Shown here in pieces: positions 32,239-41,890 of a stretch of DNA of 64,000 nt (the first letter of the stretch is position 1; every line of letters begins with the position of its first letter). A program made the translations under genes and the position numbers. Below the pieces are notes generated by a model. It was given only the letters and a program-made list of their open reading frames with translations. It did no database searches and was not told where the DNA came from. This DNA is from Cryobacterium roopkundense (GTDB lineage Bacteria; Actinomycetota; Actinomycetes; Actinomycetales; Microbacteriaceae), in NCBI RefSeq assembly GCF_014200405.1, contig NZ_JACHBQ010000001.1, positions 2,976,001-3,040,000 of the forward strand, given 5' to 3'.

Positions 32239-34215
32239 ATGAGCGTTCAGATTGATCACCTCCACAGCGAATCCGGTTCACGTCGGTTCGCGCCCACGGC
32301 GGAATTCTCCGCCCAGGCCGAAGCCAGCCCGGAACTCTACTCCGATGCTCAGGCGGACCGCCTCGGCTTTTGGGCCGACCAGTCCCGCGAGCTGCTCCAC
32401 TGGCACAAGCCCTTCACCAAGATCCTCGACTGGACGAACCCGCCGTTCGCCAAGTGGTTCGACGACGGAGAACTCAACGTCGCCTACAACTGCCTCGACC
32501 GTCACGTGGAAGCCGGCAACGGCGATCGCGTCGCGCTGCACTTCGAGGGCGAGCCCGGCGATTCCCGCGACATCACCTACGCGGAACTAACCGCAGAGGT
32601 CAAGCGCGCCACCAACGTTCTTATCAAGCTCGGCGTCAAGAGCGGCGACCGGGTAGCCATCTACCTGCCGATGATTCCCGAGGCCGTCATCTCGATGCTC
32701 GCCGTGGCCCGCCTCGGCGCCGTGCACTCGGTCATCTTCGGCGGTTTCAGCGCCGAGAGCCTGCGTTCCCGCATCGACGACGCCAACGCCGTTCTGGTGA
32801 TCACGGCCGACGGCGGCTTCCGCAAGGGCCGCATCTCCGCCCTCAAACCGGCCGTCGACGCCGCACTGCAGTCCGGCGATTCCTCAGTGCAGAACGTGCT
32901 CGTCGTCAAGCGCACCGGCCAGGACGTGGAATGGAACGACCGCGACCTCTGGTGGCACGACGAGCTCGCATCCGTCGAAGCCGAGCACGTGGCCGAGGCC
33001 TTCCCGGCCGAGAACCCGCTGTTCATCCTCTACACCTCGGGAACGACCGGGGCGCCCAAGGGCATCCTGCACACGAGCGGCGGCTACCTCACCCAGGGCG
33101 CCTTCACTCACAAGAACGTCTTCGACCTCAAGCCCGAAACGGATGTCTACTGGTGCACCGCCGACGTCGGCTGGATCACCGGACACACCTACGTGGTCTA
33201 CGGCCCCCTCGCGAACGGCGCCACCCAGGTGTTGTTCGAGGGCACCCCGGATTCCCCGCACCCCGGCCGCTGGTGGGAAATCATCGAGAAGTACAAGGTG
33301 AGCATCCTCTACACGGCGCCCACCGCCATCCGTACGTTCATGAAGCTCGGACGTCAGATCCCGCAGAAGTTCGATCTGACCAGCCTGCGCGTGCTCGGTT
33401 CGGTGGGCGAGCCCATCAACCCCGAGGCATGGATGTGGTACCGCGAGGTCATCGGCGGAAACATCACCCCCGTGGTCGACACCTGGTGGCAGACCGAGAC
33501 CGGGGCCATCATGGTCTCCGCGATCCCGGGCCTCACCGAGACCAAGCCCGGCGCAGCCCAGGTTGCCATCCCCGGCATCGCGATCGACGTTCTCGATGAC
33601 GACGGCACCCACGTGGGGCACGGCAACGGAGGACTCCTCGTGGTGACCGAGCCCTGGCCGGCCATGCTCCGCGGCATCTGGGGCGACCCCGAGCGCTTCA
33701 AGGAGACGTACTGGGACAAGTTCGAGGGCACCACGGGCGCCAAAGACGGCCCGCTGTACTTCGCCGGCGACGGGGCACGCCTCGACGACGACGGTGACAT
33801 CTGGCTGCTCGGGCGCGTCGACGACGTGATGAACGTGTCGGGCCACCGTCTCTCGACGGCCGAGATCGAGTCGTCGCTCGTGGCGCATCCGCTGACCGCG
33901 GAAGCGGCCGTCGTGGGCGCCTCTGACGAGGTGACCGGCCAGGCCGTGGTCGCGTTCGTCGTGATCAAGTTCAGCCAGGCCGAGACGGCCTCGCACGAGG
34001 ACATCAGCGCTGTTCTGCGGGCGCACGTGTCCCAGCAGATCGGAGCGATCGCCCGCCCGCGCGAGATCTTCATCGTGGACGAGCTACCGAAGACCCGTTC
34101 CGGCAAGATCATGCGTCGCCTGCTGCGCGACGTAGCCGAAGGCCGCGAGGTGGGCGACACGTCGACCCTCGCCGACACCTCGGTGATGCAGATCATCACG
34201 CAGAAGATGAAGTAA
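32239..34215 (+). CDS. acs: Acetyl-CoA synthetase
   Basis: A 658-residue AMP-forming enzyme that makes acetyl-CoA from acetate, ATP and CoA. The N-terminal ACAS domain has LLHWHKPFTKILDWTNPPF. The A3 motif YTSGTTGAPKG is near residues 265-275 and A8 is VSGHRLSTAEIE. The acetylation-controlled Lys is at residue 623 in RSGKIMRR. AAAGGAG precedes the ATG at 32239. It is divergent from the tad locus, with the 6C RNA between, and is followed by a strong terminator. Confidence 0.96.
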   Translation: MSVQIDHLHSESGSRRFAPTAEFSAQAEASPELYSDAQADRLGFWADQSRELLHWHKPFTKILDWTNPPFAKWFDDGELNVAYNCLDRHVEAGNGDRVALHFEGEPGDSRDITYAELTAEVKRATNVLIKLGVKSGDRVAIYLPMIPEAVISMLAVARLGAVHSVIFGGFSAESLRSRIDDANAVLVITADGGFRKGRISALKPAVDAALQSGDSSVQNVLVVKRTGQDVEWNDRDLWWHDELASVEAEHVAEAFPAENPLFILYTSGTTGAPKGILHTSGGYLTQGAFTHKNVFDLKPETDVYWCTADVGWITGHTYVVYGPLANGATQVLFEGTPDSPHPGRWWEIIEKYKVSILYTAPTAIRTFMKLGRQIPQKFDLTSLRVLGSVGEPINPEAWMWYREVIGGNITPVVDTWWQTETGAIMVSAIPGLTETKPGAAQVAIPGIAIDVLDDDGTHVGHGNGGLLVVTEPWPAMLRGIWGDPERFKETYWDKFEGTTGAKDGPLYFAGDGARLDDDGDIWLLGRVDDVMNVSGHRLSTAEIESSLVAHPLTAEAAVVGASDEVTGQAVVAFVVIKFSQAETASHEDISAVLRAHVSQQIGAIARPREIFIVDELPKTRSGKIMRRLLRDVAEGREVGDTSTLADTSVMQIITQKMK

Positions 34216-34229
34216 CAACTTCACCGAGA

Positions 34230-34264
34230 AAGGCCGCTTCCCCAACCGGGGAAGCGGCCTTTTC
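34230..34264 (+). terminator. Intrinsic terminator after acs
   Basis: A 14-bp stem (AGGCCGCTTCCCC/GGGGAAGCGGCCT) with an AACC loop and a short T-run lies 15 bp after the acs stop. Confidence 0.9.
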
Positions 34265-34276
34265 GCGTTCGTCGGG

Positions 34277-34747
34277 TCAGGCGAAGGCGACGATGAACTC
34301 GATCTCCACGGGGGCGTCGAGCGGCAGCACGGCAACGCCCACGGCGGAGCGGGCGTGCTGGCCGCGCTCCCCGAAGATCTCGGCGAGCACCTCAGAGGCG
34401 CCGTTCACGACGCCGGGCTGGCCGGTGAACGCGGGGTCGGACGCCACGAAGCCCGTCACCTTGACGATCTGCGTAATGCGGTCGAGCGACCCGATCGCGC
34501 CCTTGATCGCGGCGAGGCCGTTGAGCGCGCACTGGCGTGCGTACTCCTTCGCGTCGGCGGCGGGCACGAGACCGTGGCCGTCGCCGACCTTGCCGGTGGC
34601 CGGCAGCGCACCCGCCACCATCGGCAGCTGGCCGGCGGTGTACACGAGCGAGCCGGCGACGATGGCCGGAATGTACGCGGCGACCGGAGCCACAACTGGG
34701 GGCAGCTCGATGCCGAGCTCATGCAGGCGCGCTTCAACCTGTGACAT
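34277..34747 (-). CDS. RidA (YjgF/YER057c/UK114) family protein
   Basis: A 156-residue trimeric enamine/imine deaminase-type protein. The N-terminal segment is ARLHELGIELPPV and the signature LVYTAGQLPM follows. The central part includes ALNGLAAIKGAIGSLDRI and the C-terminus is ARSAVGVAVLPLDAPVEIEF. RidA proteins remove reactive 2-aminoacrylate; other members have different substrates. The ATG at 34747 follows the stop of a small DUF4177-like gene by two bases, so they form one operon. Confidence 0.9.
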   Translation of the reverse strand: MSQVEARLHELGIELPPVVAPVAAYIPAIVAGSLVYTAGQLPMVAGALPATGKVGDGHGLVPAADAKEYARQCALNGLAAIKGAIGSLDRITQIVKVTGFVASDPAFTGQPGVVNGASEVLAEIFGERGQHARSAVGVAVLPLDAPVEIEFIVAFA

Positions 34748-34749
34748 GG

Positions 34750-34923
34750 CTAGGCGCCCGCCACGGTAGCGGATGCGATGGGCCGCTTCATGTAGGCCAC
34801 CAGCCCGCCTTCCGGCCCGGTGACGACCTGCACGAGCTCCCACCCGTCAGAGCCCCAGTTGTTCAGAATTGCGGCGGTGTTGTGAATCATCAACGGCGTT
34901 GTGAGGTACTCCCAGGTGGGCAT
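34750..34923 (-). CDS. DUF4177-like small protein, 57 aa
   Basis: Translating the minus strand gives MPTWEYLTTPLMIHNTAAIL, then the NNWGSDGWELVQVV motif and an ending with MKRPIAS. The WEY start and GWELV core match the DUF4177-type proteins, which have no known function. It ends in TAG two bases before the ridA ATG, giving a tight operon. It is divergent from the penicillin-binding protein gene. The gene is easily missed because of its size. Confidence 0.8.
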   Translation of the reverse strand: MPTWEYLTTPLMIHNTAAILNNWGSDGWELVQVVTGPEGGLVAYMKRPIASATVAGA

Positions 34924-34973
34924 GTGTCTCCTATTGAGGCGGATATCCAGATTTGTCGCTTACGCTCAAGTCT

Positions 34974-37547
34974 ATGTCTGCCAAAAAACGCACGATGAGC
35001 GGGGCCCTCGCGGGGTTCCTGGCCTTCATCGGTATGAGTGTCGTCGCCGGGATTCTGGTCACCGCCGCCGTCACCCCCGCCCTGGCCCTGTCGGGTATGG
35101 CCGCCAGCAACACGATCAACGTGTTCGAGAACATGCCTGACTACCTGTCCATCGATCAACTGGCACAGAAGAGCAACATCTACGCCAAGCAGGCCGACGG
35201 CACGCCCGTGCTGCTCGCCTCCTTCTACGAGCAGAACCGCGTGGAGGTGTCCTCGGACGCCATCAGCCAGTTCGCGAAAGACGCCGCCGTCACCGGTGAG
35301 GATCCCCGGTTCTTCGACCACGGCGGCATCGACCTGCAGGGAACCGTTAGCGGCGCCGTCACCACGCTCGCCGGCGGAGCGACTCGAGGCGGGTCATCCA
35401 TCACGCAGCAGTACGTGAAGAACGTTCTCGTGCAGAAGTGCGAGGCGCTCAACGACCCCGAGGCCCGCACCACCTGCTACGACGACGCGACCGAAATCTC
35501 GATCGACCGCAAACTCAAGGAGATGCGCCTCGCCATCGGCGTGGACAAGAACTACGCCAAGGAAGACATCCTGCGCCAGTACTTGAACATCACCGGCTTC
35601 GGCGGAACTGTGTACGGCATCGAATCGGCCGCGAACTACTACTACAACACCACCGCTGCCGCCCTCACCCTCCCCCAGGCCGCGAGCCTAGTGGCGATCG
35701 TGAACAACCCGGTGCGCTTCCAGCTCGACAAGCCCGACAGCGAGACCAACGGCGCCGCCAACGGCTACGCCGCCAACAAGGTGCGCCGCGACTACATTCT
35801 CGGCGAGATGCTCGAGTACAAGAAGATCTCTCAGGCCGACTACGACGCAGCCGTCGCCTCGCCCATCGAGCCCGTGATCACGACCTCGGCCACCGGCTGC
35901 CAGACCGCCGGCTCAAGCGCGTTCTTCTGCGACTACGTGACGCACATTCTCAAGACCGACCCCACCTTCGGTGAAGACGAAGACGCCCGCCTGGCGAACT
36001 TCCGTCGCGGCGGCTACAACGTGTACACGACCCTCGACCTCGACCTGCAGAACGCCGCGGTCGCGACCCTCGACGAGAACGTTCCGAAGTCCTTCACCAA
36101 CTGGGACGTGGGCGGAGTGGTCTCGAGCGTGGGAGTGGGCACCGGCAAGGTTCTCGCGATGGCCCAGAACAAGGACTACACGCAGGACCCCAACCAGACC
36201 GGCGCCAACTTCACCGGCATCAACTACAACACCGATCAGAACGCCGGCGGCTCGATGGGATTCCAACCGGGATCGACCTACAAGGTCTTCACCCTGGGCG
36301 AATGGCTCAAGGAGGGACACACCCTCAACGAGCGGGTCGACTCGGCACGAAAGTCGAACTGGGGCACCTTCACGAATACCTGCGGCGAGACCTCTTTCCC
36401 GGGCTTCAACCCGCGCAACGACTCCTCGGGCGAGAACAGCCCCAACTACAGCGCCCTGCAGTCCACGATCGGGTCCATCAACACCGGCTTCATGGGCATG
36501 GCCAAGAAGCTCGACCTCTGCGGCATCATGAAAACGGCCGAGGCCTTCGGCGTACACCGTGCCGACGGCGGCGCGCTCGATAACCGCCTGAGCTCGGTGC
36601 TCGGAACCAACGAGATCGCGCCGCTCACCATGGCCACCGCGTTCGCCGGCATCGCCAACAACGGCTCCACCTGCTCGCCCATCGCGATCGAGTCGATGGT
36701 GGGCGCCGACGGCACCGAACTTCCCGTGCCGACGTCGACCTGCACGCAGTCGGTCGAGCCCGAGGCGGCCGCCGGAATGACCTACGCCATGCAGCGCGTG
36801 ATGACGAGCGGAACAGCCCAGGCCTCCAACGGCTCCACATCCCCGCGCGTTCCGATGATCGGTAAGACCGGTACCACTGACGACGCGAAAGACACCTGGA
36901 TGAGCGGCGCGAGCAGCAAGGTCGCCACCGTCGTGGGCGTCGTCAATGTCAGCGGAAAGTACAAAAGTCAGCGCAGCACCCGCTTCCCAAGTGGTATTCG
37001 CGCGTCAGATGCCCGTCACCGCATGTGGCCCGACATCATGAGCGTCGCCAACGCCAAGTACGGCGGAGACACCTTCCAGGAGGCGTCGAACACAGTGCTG
37101 CGTGCCGTTCAGGTGGCCGTTCCCGACCTTCGCGGCAAGACCATGGCCGAGGCCCAGTCCACGCTCACGGCGGCGGGCTTCACCTTCGCCGACGGCGGAG
37201 TGGTCGACTCCGAGATGCCCGCCGGAACCGTGGCGAGCACCGACCCGGCTGGCGGCTCGAACGCCGACCGAGGTTCCACCGTGACAGTCTCGTCGAGCAA
37301 CGGCACCGGGGTAGTCGTTCCCGACGTGGTGGGCAAGACCGAGGCCGAGGCGCGAGCCATTCTCAGCGCCGCACCCTACAACTTCCAGGTGGCGACGGGA
37401 GAGCAGGCAGTCACGGAAGCCGGGCAGAACGGCAAGATCGTTTCGATTGATCCGGGTGCCGGAACGGGAGCCACGCCGGGTTCGACCGTCACGATCGTGA
37501 TCGGCAAGATGGCGGCACCCGCCGCTGCGCCCGGAGGCAACGGATGA
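34974..37547 (+). CDS. Class A penicillin-binding protein with PASTA domains
   Basis: An 857-residue bifunctional cell-wall synthase. After an N-terminal membrane anchor comes the glycosyltransferase domain with catalytic Glu 109 in VTGEDPRFFDHGG and GGSSITQQYVKN. The transpeptidase has active Ser 434 (STYK), SIN and KTGT motifs; KTG Lys is 631. The C-terminus has two to three PASTA repeats (VPDLRGKTMAEAQ; VPDVVGKTEAEAR) that bind muropeptides or beta-lactams. This fits PonA1/PonA2-type proteins. The stop overlaps the metallophosphoesterase start (ATGA). Confidence 0.95.
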   Translation: MSAKKRTMSGALAGFLAFIGMSVVAGILVTAAVTPALALSGMAASNTINVFENMPDYLSIDQLAQKSNIYAKQADGTPVLLASFYEQNRVEVSSDAISQFAKDAAVTGEDPRFFDHGGIDLQGTVSGAVTTLAGGATRGGSSITQQYVKNVLVQKCEALNDPEARTTCYDDATEISIDRKLKEMRLAIGVDKNYAKEDILRQYLNITGFGGTVYGIESAANYYYNTTAAALTLPQAASLVAIVNNPVRFQLDKPDSETNGAANGYAANKVRRDYILGEMLEYKKISQADYDAAVASPIEPVITTSATGCQTAGSSAFFCDYVTHILKTDPTFGEDEDARLANFRRGGYNVYTTLDLDLQNAAVATLDENVPKSFTNWDVGGVVSSVGVGTGKVLAMAQNKDYTQDPNQTGANFTGINYNTDQNAGGSMGFQPGSTYKVFTLGEWLKEGHTLNERVDSARKSNWGTFTNTCGETSFPGFNPRNDSSGENSPNYSALQSTIGSINTGFMGMAKKLDLCGIMKTAEAFGVHRADGGALDNRLSSVLGTNEIAPLTMATAFAGIANNGSTCSPIAIESMVGADGTELPVPTSTCTQSVEPEAAAGMTYAMQRVMTSGTAQASNGSTSPRVPMIGKTGTTDDAKDTWMSGASSKVATVVGVVNVSGKYKSQRSTRFPSGIRASDARHRMWPDIMSVANAKYGGDTFQEASNTVLRAVQVAVPDLRGKTMAEAQSTLTAAGFTFADGGVVDSEMPAGTVASTDPAGGSNADRGSTVTVSSSNGTGVVVPDVVGKTEAEARAILSAAPYNFQVATGEQAVTEAGQNGKIVSIDPGAGTGATPGSTVTIVIGKMAAPAAAPGGNG

Positions 37548-38602
37548 CCCGGGTCAGCTCCGCAGACATCCTCGACCTTCTGAAGCTCCAGGACGCCGTG
37601 AACGCGGGCCGACCGACCGCGAAGCGCGTGGGCGGCGGCCAGATCGTGGCCGCGGCATCCGTTCTGGTGGGCGCCGCCGGCCTCGCAGCCTTCGCGTGGG
37701 GCTCGCTCGTGGAACGCAGCCGGTTCACCCTGCGCGAGGTAAGCGTTCCCGTACTCGCTCAGGGCTCCGCGCCCATTCGGGTGCTGCACATCTCCGACCT
37801 GCACATGGCCCCGTGGCAGAAAGACAAACAGGACTGGATTCGCAGCCTCGCCGACGTGAAGCCCGACCTGGTCGTGAACACCGGCGACAACCTCGGCCAC
37901 GCCGACGGCATTGACGGCGTGGAGTACGCCCTCGCGCCGTTCCAGGATGTGCCAGGAGTCTTCGTGAACGGATCGAACGACTACGTCGGGCCGCAGGCGA
38001 AGAACCCGTTCCGCTACTTCGGCGGTCCGTCGAAGCGGCGTATGGGCAGCACCCACGAGACGCTCGACACGGACCGCCTGCGTGCAGTGTTCGCGAACCT
38101 CGGCTGGACCGACATCAACAACGCGGCCGAAGCGCTCGACCTGAACGGCACTCACGTGGAGTTCTTCGGCGTGGACGACCCGCACATCGGGCGTGACCGC
38201 CTCGACCTGATCACGCGCGCGATCGACGACCTGCGCGCCAATGACCCGCTCTCAGACGAACGCTGGCCCGACCCCGGCACGGCCGCCGAGCCGCGGCCCA
38301 CGGTGACGATCGGCGTGACGCACGCGCCGTACCAGCGGGTGCTCAACTCGCTCGTGAACCACGGCGCGCAGCTGATCCTCGCCGGGCACACCCACGGCGG
38401 CCAAGTTTGCGTGCCCGGTTTCGGCGCACTCGTGACCAACTGCGATATTCCGCGCAAGCAGGTGAAGGGGCTCAGCCTCTGGAACCTCGGGCTGCGCACC
38501 GCGTTCCTGAACGTATCGGCCGGGCTCGGAACCTCCATCTACGCGCCGGTACGCTTCGCCTGCCGGCCAGAGGCGACGCTGCTCACCCTCACCGCCGCCT
38601 GA
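37544..38602 (+). CDS. Membrane-associated metallophosphoesterase
   Basis: A 352-residue calcineurin-like phosphoesterase. The first 65 residues include one hydrophobic segment (IVAAASVLVGAAGLAAFAWG), then the catalytic domain. The five metal-binding blocks are HISDLHM, NTGDN, GSND, THAPY and AGHTHGGQV. YkuE-like proteins hydrolyse lipid II-related or UDP-linked substrates in some bacteria. The substrate here is unknown, but coupling to the cell-wall synthase gene is suggestive. It overlaps that gene by four bases. Confidence 0.9.
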   Translation: MTRVSSADILDLLKLQDAVNAGRPTAKRVGGGQIVAAASVLVGAAGLAAFAWGSLVERSRFTLREVSVPVLAQGSAPIRVLHISDLHMAPWQKDKQDWIRSLADVKPDLVVNTGDNLGHADGIDGVEYALAPFQDVPGVFVNGSNDYVGPQAKNPFRYFGGPSKRRMGSTHETLDTDRLRAVFANLGWTDINNAAEALDLNGTHVEFFGVDDPHIGRDRLDLITRAIDDLRANDPLSDERWPDPGTAAEPRPTVTIGVTHAPYQRVLNSLVNHGAQLILAGHTHGGQVCVPGFGALVTNCDIPRKQVKGLSLWNLGLRTAFLNVSAGLGTSIYAPVRFACRPEATLLTLTAA

Positions 38603-38701
38603 CCCGGACGCCCCATCTGCGACTCTGTGGCCTTCTTGGGGTAGACGCGGGGTCTACACTGAGCGTGAGTGCAGATGCGCTCGCACGACAGGGGGATATG
38701 A

Positions 38702-39178
38702 ATGAGTATTCAGAAGAAAATAACTATGTCGGCCGCCGCTCTGGGGCTGGGCATGGTCATGTTCGCGGCAACCGCCGCACCGGCGGCCACGGCGGCGCCA
38801 ATTCTGGTCAAGACGGCCAACAGCACGCAGTACTGCAATGAGCACTACTACGACAACACGTGGCAGCAGTCTCCGCCAAACCAGGCGATGTGGTGCCAGG
38901 TACAGGGCGGACCGGCTGCCGCCGGTGGCTATGCGGGTACTCGCGACGGCGTCATGGGAACGAACAGCTGGATAGGGCTGCAGAGATTTCTGCAGGACTA
39001 CGGCTATCAGGGCCCTCTGGACGGCTCCCCGGGAACCAACACCTACCGGGCCATGCAGAAGTTCGCAGCCGGGAGCGGTGCCGAGCCGTCCTACACCGGA
39101 CCCCAGGACGGGGTGATGGGCCCCAACAGCTGGAAGGGCTTCGCCTACAACATGAGGATTCAGTTCTTCGGTCTCTAG
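38702..39178 (+). CDS. Secreted peptidoglycan-binding-like protein
   Basis: A 158-residue protein with a signal peptide (ALGLGMVMFAATAAPAATAA). Repeated segments follow: DGVMGTNSWIGLQRFLQDYG, DGSPGTNTYRAMQKF and DGVMGPNSWKGFAYN. These are arranged like peptidoglycan-binding domain 1 units, in which G-x-W/T-x-x-x-x-Q-x-F is a common core. No catalytic motif is present. It is less GC-rich than the genes before it and begins the accessory stretch. A GC-rich hairpin follows it. Confidence 0.7.
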   Translation: MSIQKKITMSAAALGLGMVMFAATAAPAATAAPILVKTANSTQYCNEHYYDNTWQQSPPNQAMWCQVQGGPAAAGGYAGTRDGVMGTNSWIGLQRFLQDYGYQGPLDGSPGTNTYRAMQKFAAGSGAEPSYTGPQDGVMGPNSWKGFAYNMRIQFFGL

Positions 39179-39204
39179 ATCCAAATAGGACGTTTCAGCG
39201 TGCA

Positions 39205-39235
39205 GCGGAGGGGCGCCACCACAGTGCCCCTCCGC
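39205..39235. terminator. GC-rich hairpin after the secreted PG-binding-like gene
   Basis: A 10-bp perfect stem GCGGAGGGGC/GCCCCTCCGC with an 11-base loop, 26 bp downstream of the stop. There is no T-run, so its efficiency is uncertain. Confidence 0.55.
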
Positions 39236-39458
39236 GAGCGAATGTACGCTCGTTTGCCTTCGACCGAGGCATCCGAGTGTCGCCCATCCGCTGACTCCTA
39301 ATCATCTCGTGGGCTATCGGCGCCCAAGCTCGTCGTACCGTCCAAGACCTGTCGTCACGCCAAACCGGGTCATTACTTCTCACAGTCCCGTGCCGATCCG
39401 ACCGTCTAATCAGACCTGCCCACCGGCACTGGCATCGCTACGCCGAAAGGCCACCAAC

Positions 39459-41795
39459 ATGGACCCTAAAGTTCTCGCAGCCCAAACGTGGGTCAACGAC
39501 ACGTACGGTCAAGTGCTCGGTTATCAGCCGTGTCCCGAAGATGGCCACGTGGGGTGGTCTACCTCCTATTCGCTGATCATGGCCCTTCAGCACGAGCTCG
39601 GGATCTCGCCGGTCGTCGCGAGCTTCGGCCCGACCACAGTGGCGAGACTCGAAGCACTCGGCGAAATCGGCCCCGGCTGGAATGTCAACAGCAGAATCGT
39701 GCGAATTATCCAGCATGGGCTGTTCTGCAAGGGATATTGGGGAGCCAACACCTACGGGGAGTTCGATTCCACTACTGTCGACGGCGTCAGAGACCTCCGA
39801 GTCAATATGGGAGTTCCCTACGATGCAGCCGGCATCTCCTCCTCGACCGTCAACGCGAAGATATTCAGATGCATCCTGAACATGGATGCTTACGTCGTGC
39901 TCGCGAGCGGCACTGACAAAGTCCGGGTGATTCAGCAGTGGCTCAACGGACGATACTGGCACAAGGATGCTTACAGCATCGGTCCGTGCGATGGGATCTA
40001 CTCTCGTGATGTGCAAAAGTCCTTCCTCATTGCTCTGCAGTACGAACTCGGGATCGCTGCTCCCAACGGGTACTTTGGGTCGGGGACCCAGGCTGGACTT
40101 AAGACGCACACAGTTCGCGAGGGCGATTCGGGGATCTTCGTGGAACTATTCTCGGCGGCCTGTGTGTTCAACGAGCCGGTTCCGGTGGGCGACGTGCTGT
40201 GGCGCTCAGCCCAGAGGTCCGTGTTTGATGAGCAGCTCGCACAATTTGTGGCAGCCTTCCAAGGCTTTTCACAGCTCTCCGTGAGCAAGGAAGGGGACTT
40301 CCCGACGTGGGCGCAATTGCTCGTCTCGATGGGAGACCCCGAGAGGCCGGCGAATGGCTGCGACACTCGGTTCGAGATCACGGCTTCTCGTGCCGAATGG
40401 TTGGCCAACAATGGCTACCAAATCGTCGGCCGGTACATCTTCGATCCGCCGGATTCCAGTCTGGACAAGGAAATCAAGCCTGGCGAGCTCGCAACCATCT
40501 TTGACGCGGGGATGCGCGTCTTACCCATCTATCAAGACAGCGCACGCATCCTTGCAGATTTCACCTACGCGCAGGGCTACCAGCACGCACTGAATGCGCA
40601 TGAGCTCGCGTCAGGTTACGGTTTCAATCGAGGCACAGTCATCTATTTTGCTGTAGATTACGACGCCACCCAGGAAGACATCACGGCCTCGATCATTCCC
40701 TACTTTCAGGGCGTCCAGGGCGGACTGGCGTACAACGGCAAGCAGTACGTGCATGGGGTTTACGGCTCCCGCAATGTCTGTGCGAACGTCACAGAGAAGA
40801 CGTTCGCACGCCATTCCTTCATCTCAGGAATGTCCTGGGGATTCTCCGGAAACCTCGGGTTCCCCCTTCCGACCAACTGGTCATATAACCAGATCAAGGA
40901 GTTTGAAGTCACGGTGGGATCGGACCAATTTGATCTCGACAACGATGTGTGGCGAATCGAGAACGGCGACCCTGGCCAGTCTTCGGTAAATGCACCCATT
41001 GGACCGGCGGACGAATTTATCGACTACGTGGATCGCTTGTACGACTGTGCCCTCGAGTACGGCACGGGCAATCCGAGCCAGCTCGTGATGGAGTACATAC
41101 GCCACGTCCGCTATAACGATTGGAAGTGGGAGGGCCTGATCGGGGCCGTCGATGACGACTTCATCACCTACGCGAACGGCCGAGGATTCACCGTCATGAC
41201 TGACTTTCAGGACCCGTTCACCGGTTACACGGTCGGCACGGAACACCTGATGGCCACGGCCAATGCCCAACTACTTGTTCCGCAGCCGGAAAACCCCAAG
41301 AGCGTCAATGCCGGGGACATCGGGGGCTGGGGCGGTGATCTTCTCACCTTCTACGCCGACTGGCGTGATGCAGCGGACAGCTATTCGTCCGGGTATACAT
41401 TCTGCATGGAGAAACTTGCGACGCCTGGCGTGACGACCAGTTTCGGATTCACGGACTTGATCGAGGATGCCGACGGCTATCTCATGGCACGCAAGGTAAT
41501 GGCCGGAACCGATATCGTCACGGCGGTCCGCCAGCACTACAACGAAGACGGGGGTCTTCGGCGGTTCTCCGACTACTACCAGCAACGGTTCACAAGCGCT
41601 GACGATTGCCACTTCTTGGCACACAATATATTGACCGCCGCCGATGACGGGAAAGTAGTCGCGGCGCAGGTGGGACTCATTGGCATGCACGAACCGCCGG
41701 CTGCTATGCCCTACAGCAAACTCGAGGAGTTTGAAAGCGGCTTCGCTGACACGTGTCGCCCGTCGCGTTGTTTGACGATGGCGGCGTCATCGTGA
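39459..41795 (+). CDS. DUF1906-type glycoside-hydrolase-like protein with PG-binding repeats
   Basis: A 778-residue protein. The N-terminal region has two to three peptidoglycan-binding-like repeats (VLGYQPCPEDGHVGWSTSYS; YSLIMALQHELGISPVVASF; IALQYELGIAAPNGYFGSG). The DUF1906 glycoside-hydrolase-like domain starts NGCDTRFEITASRAEWLANN and contains RYIFDPPDSSLDKEI. The C-terminal part (GDIGGWGGDLLTFYADW) is usual for the family. No signal peptide is visible. AGG upstream favours the ATG at 39459. The last residues (TMAASS) are encoded by the end of a transposon inserted here, so the native C-terminus is lost. Confidence 0.85.
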   Translation: MDPKVLAAQTWVNDTYGQVLGYQPCPEDGHVGWSTSYSLIMALQHELGISPVVASFGPTTVARLEALGEIGPGWNVNSRIVRIIQHGLFCKGYWGANTYGEFDSTTVDGVRDLRVNMGVPYDAAGISSSTVNAKIFRCILNMDAYVVLASGTDKVRVIQQWLNGRYWHKDAYSIGPCDGIYSRDVQKSFLIALQYELGIAAPNGYFGSGTQAGLKTHTVREGDSGIFVELFSAACVFNEPVPVGDVLWRSAQRSVFDEQLAQFVAAFQGFSQLSVSKEGDFPTWAQLLVSMGDPERPANGCDTRFEITASRAEWLANNGYQIVGRYIFDPPDSSLDKEIKPGELATIFDAGMRVLPIYQDSARILADFTYAQGYQHALNAHELASGYGFNRGTVIYFAVDYDATQEDITASIIPYFQGVQGGLAYNGKQYVHGVYGSRNVCANVTEKTFARHSFISGMSWGFSGNLGFPLPTNWSYNQIKEFEVTVGSDQFDLDNDVWRIENGDPGQSSVNAPIGPADEFIDYVDRLYDCALEYGTGNPSQLVMEYIRHVRYNDWKWEGLIGAVDDDFITYANGRGFTVMTDFQDPFTGYTVGTEHLMATANAQLLVPQPENPKSVNAGDIGGWGGDLLTFYADWRDAADSYSSGYTFCMEKLATPGVTTSFGFTDLIEDADGYLMARKVMAGTDIVTAVRQHYNEDGGLRRFSDYYQQRFTSADDCHFLAHNILTAADDGKVVAAQVGLIGMHEPPAAMPYSKLEEFESGFADTCRPSRCLTMAASS

Positions 41796-41810
41796 GTGAC
41801 GATAGCCGGG
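41780..41810. repeat. Left terminal inverted repeat of the three-gene transposon
   Basis: Reading inward, GGCGGCGTCA is followed by TGACGAT and then CCGG. It mirrors 45003-45031 with a few bases of spacing difference. The first 16 bases lie in the 3' end of the DUF1906-type gene. Confidence 0.65.
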
Positions 41811-41815
41811 TGTGA

Positions 41816-41850
41816 AAAGGCCCCGCCGGTGGATTTCGGCGGGGCTTTCA
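41816..41850. terminator. Hairpin terminator inside the transposon left end
   Basis: AAGGCCCCGCCG pairs with CGGCGGGGCTTT across a GTGGATTT loop. It ends in TTTCA and can act in both directions between the DUF1906 gene and the ATPase gene. Confidence 0.7.
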
Positions 41851-41890
41851 TCGTGATGGTGACGTGGTGGTCGTCAGGGGTGACGCGACC

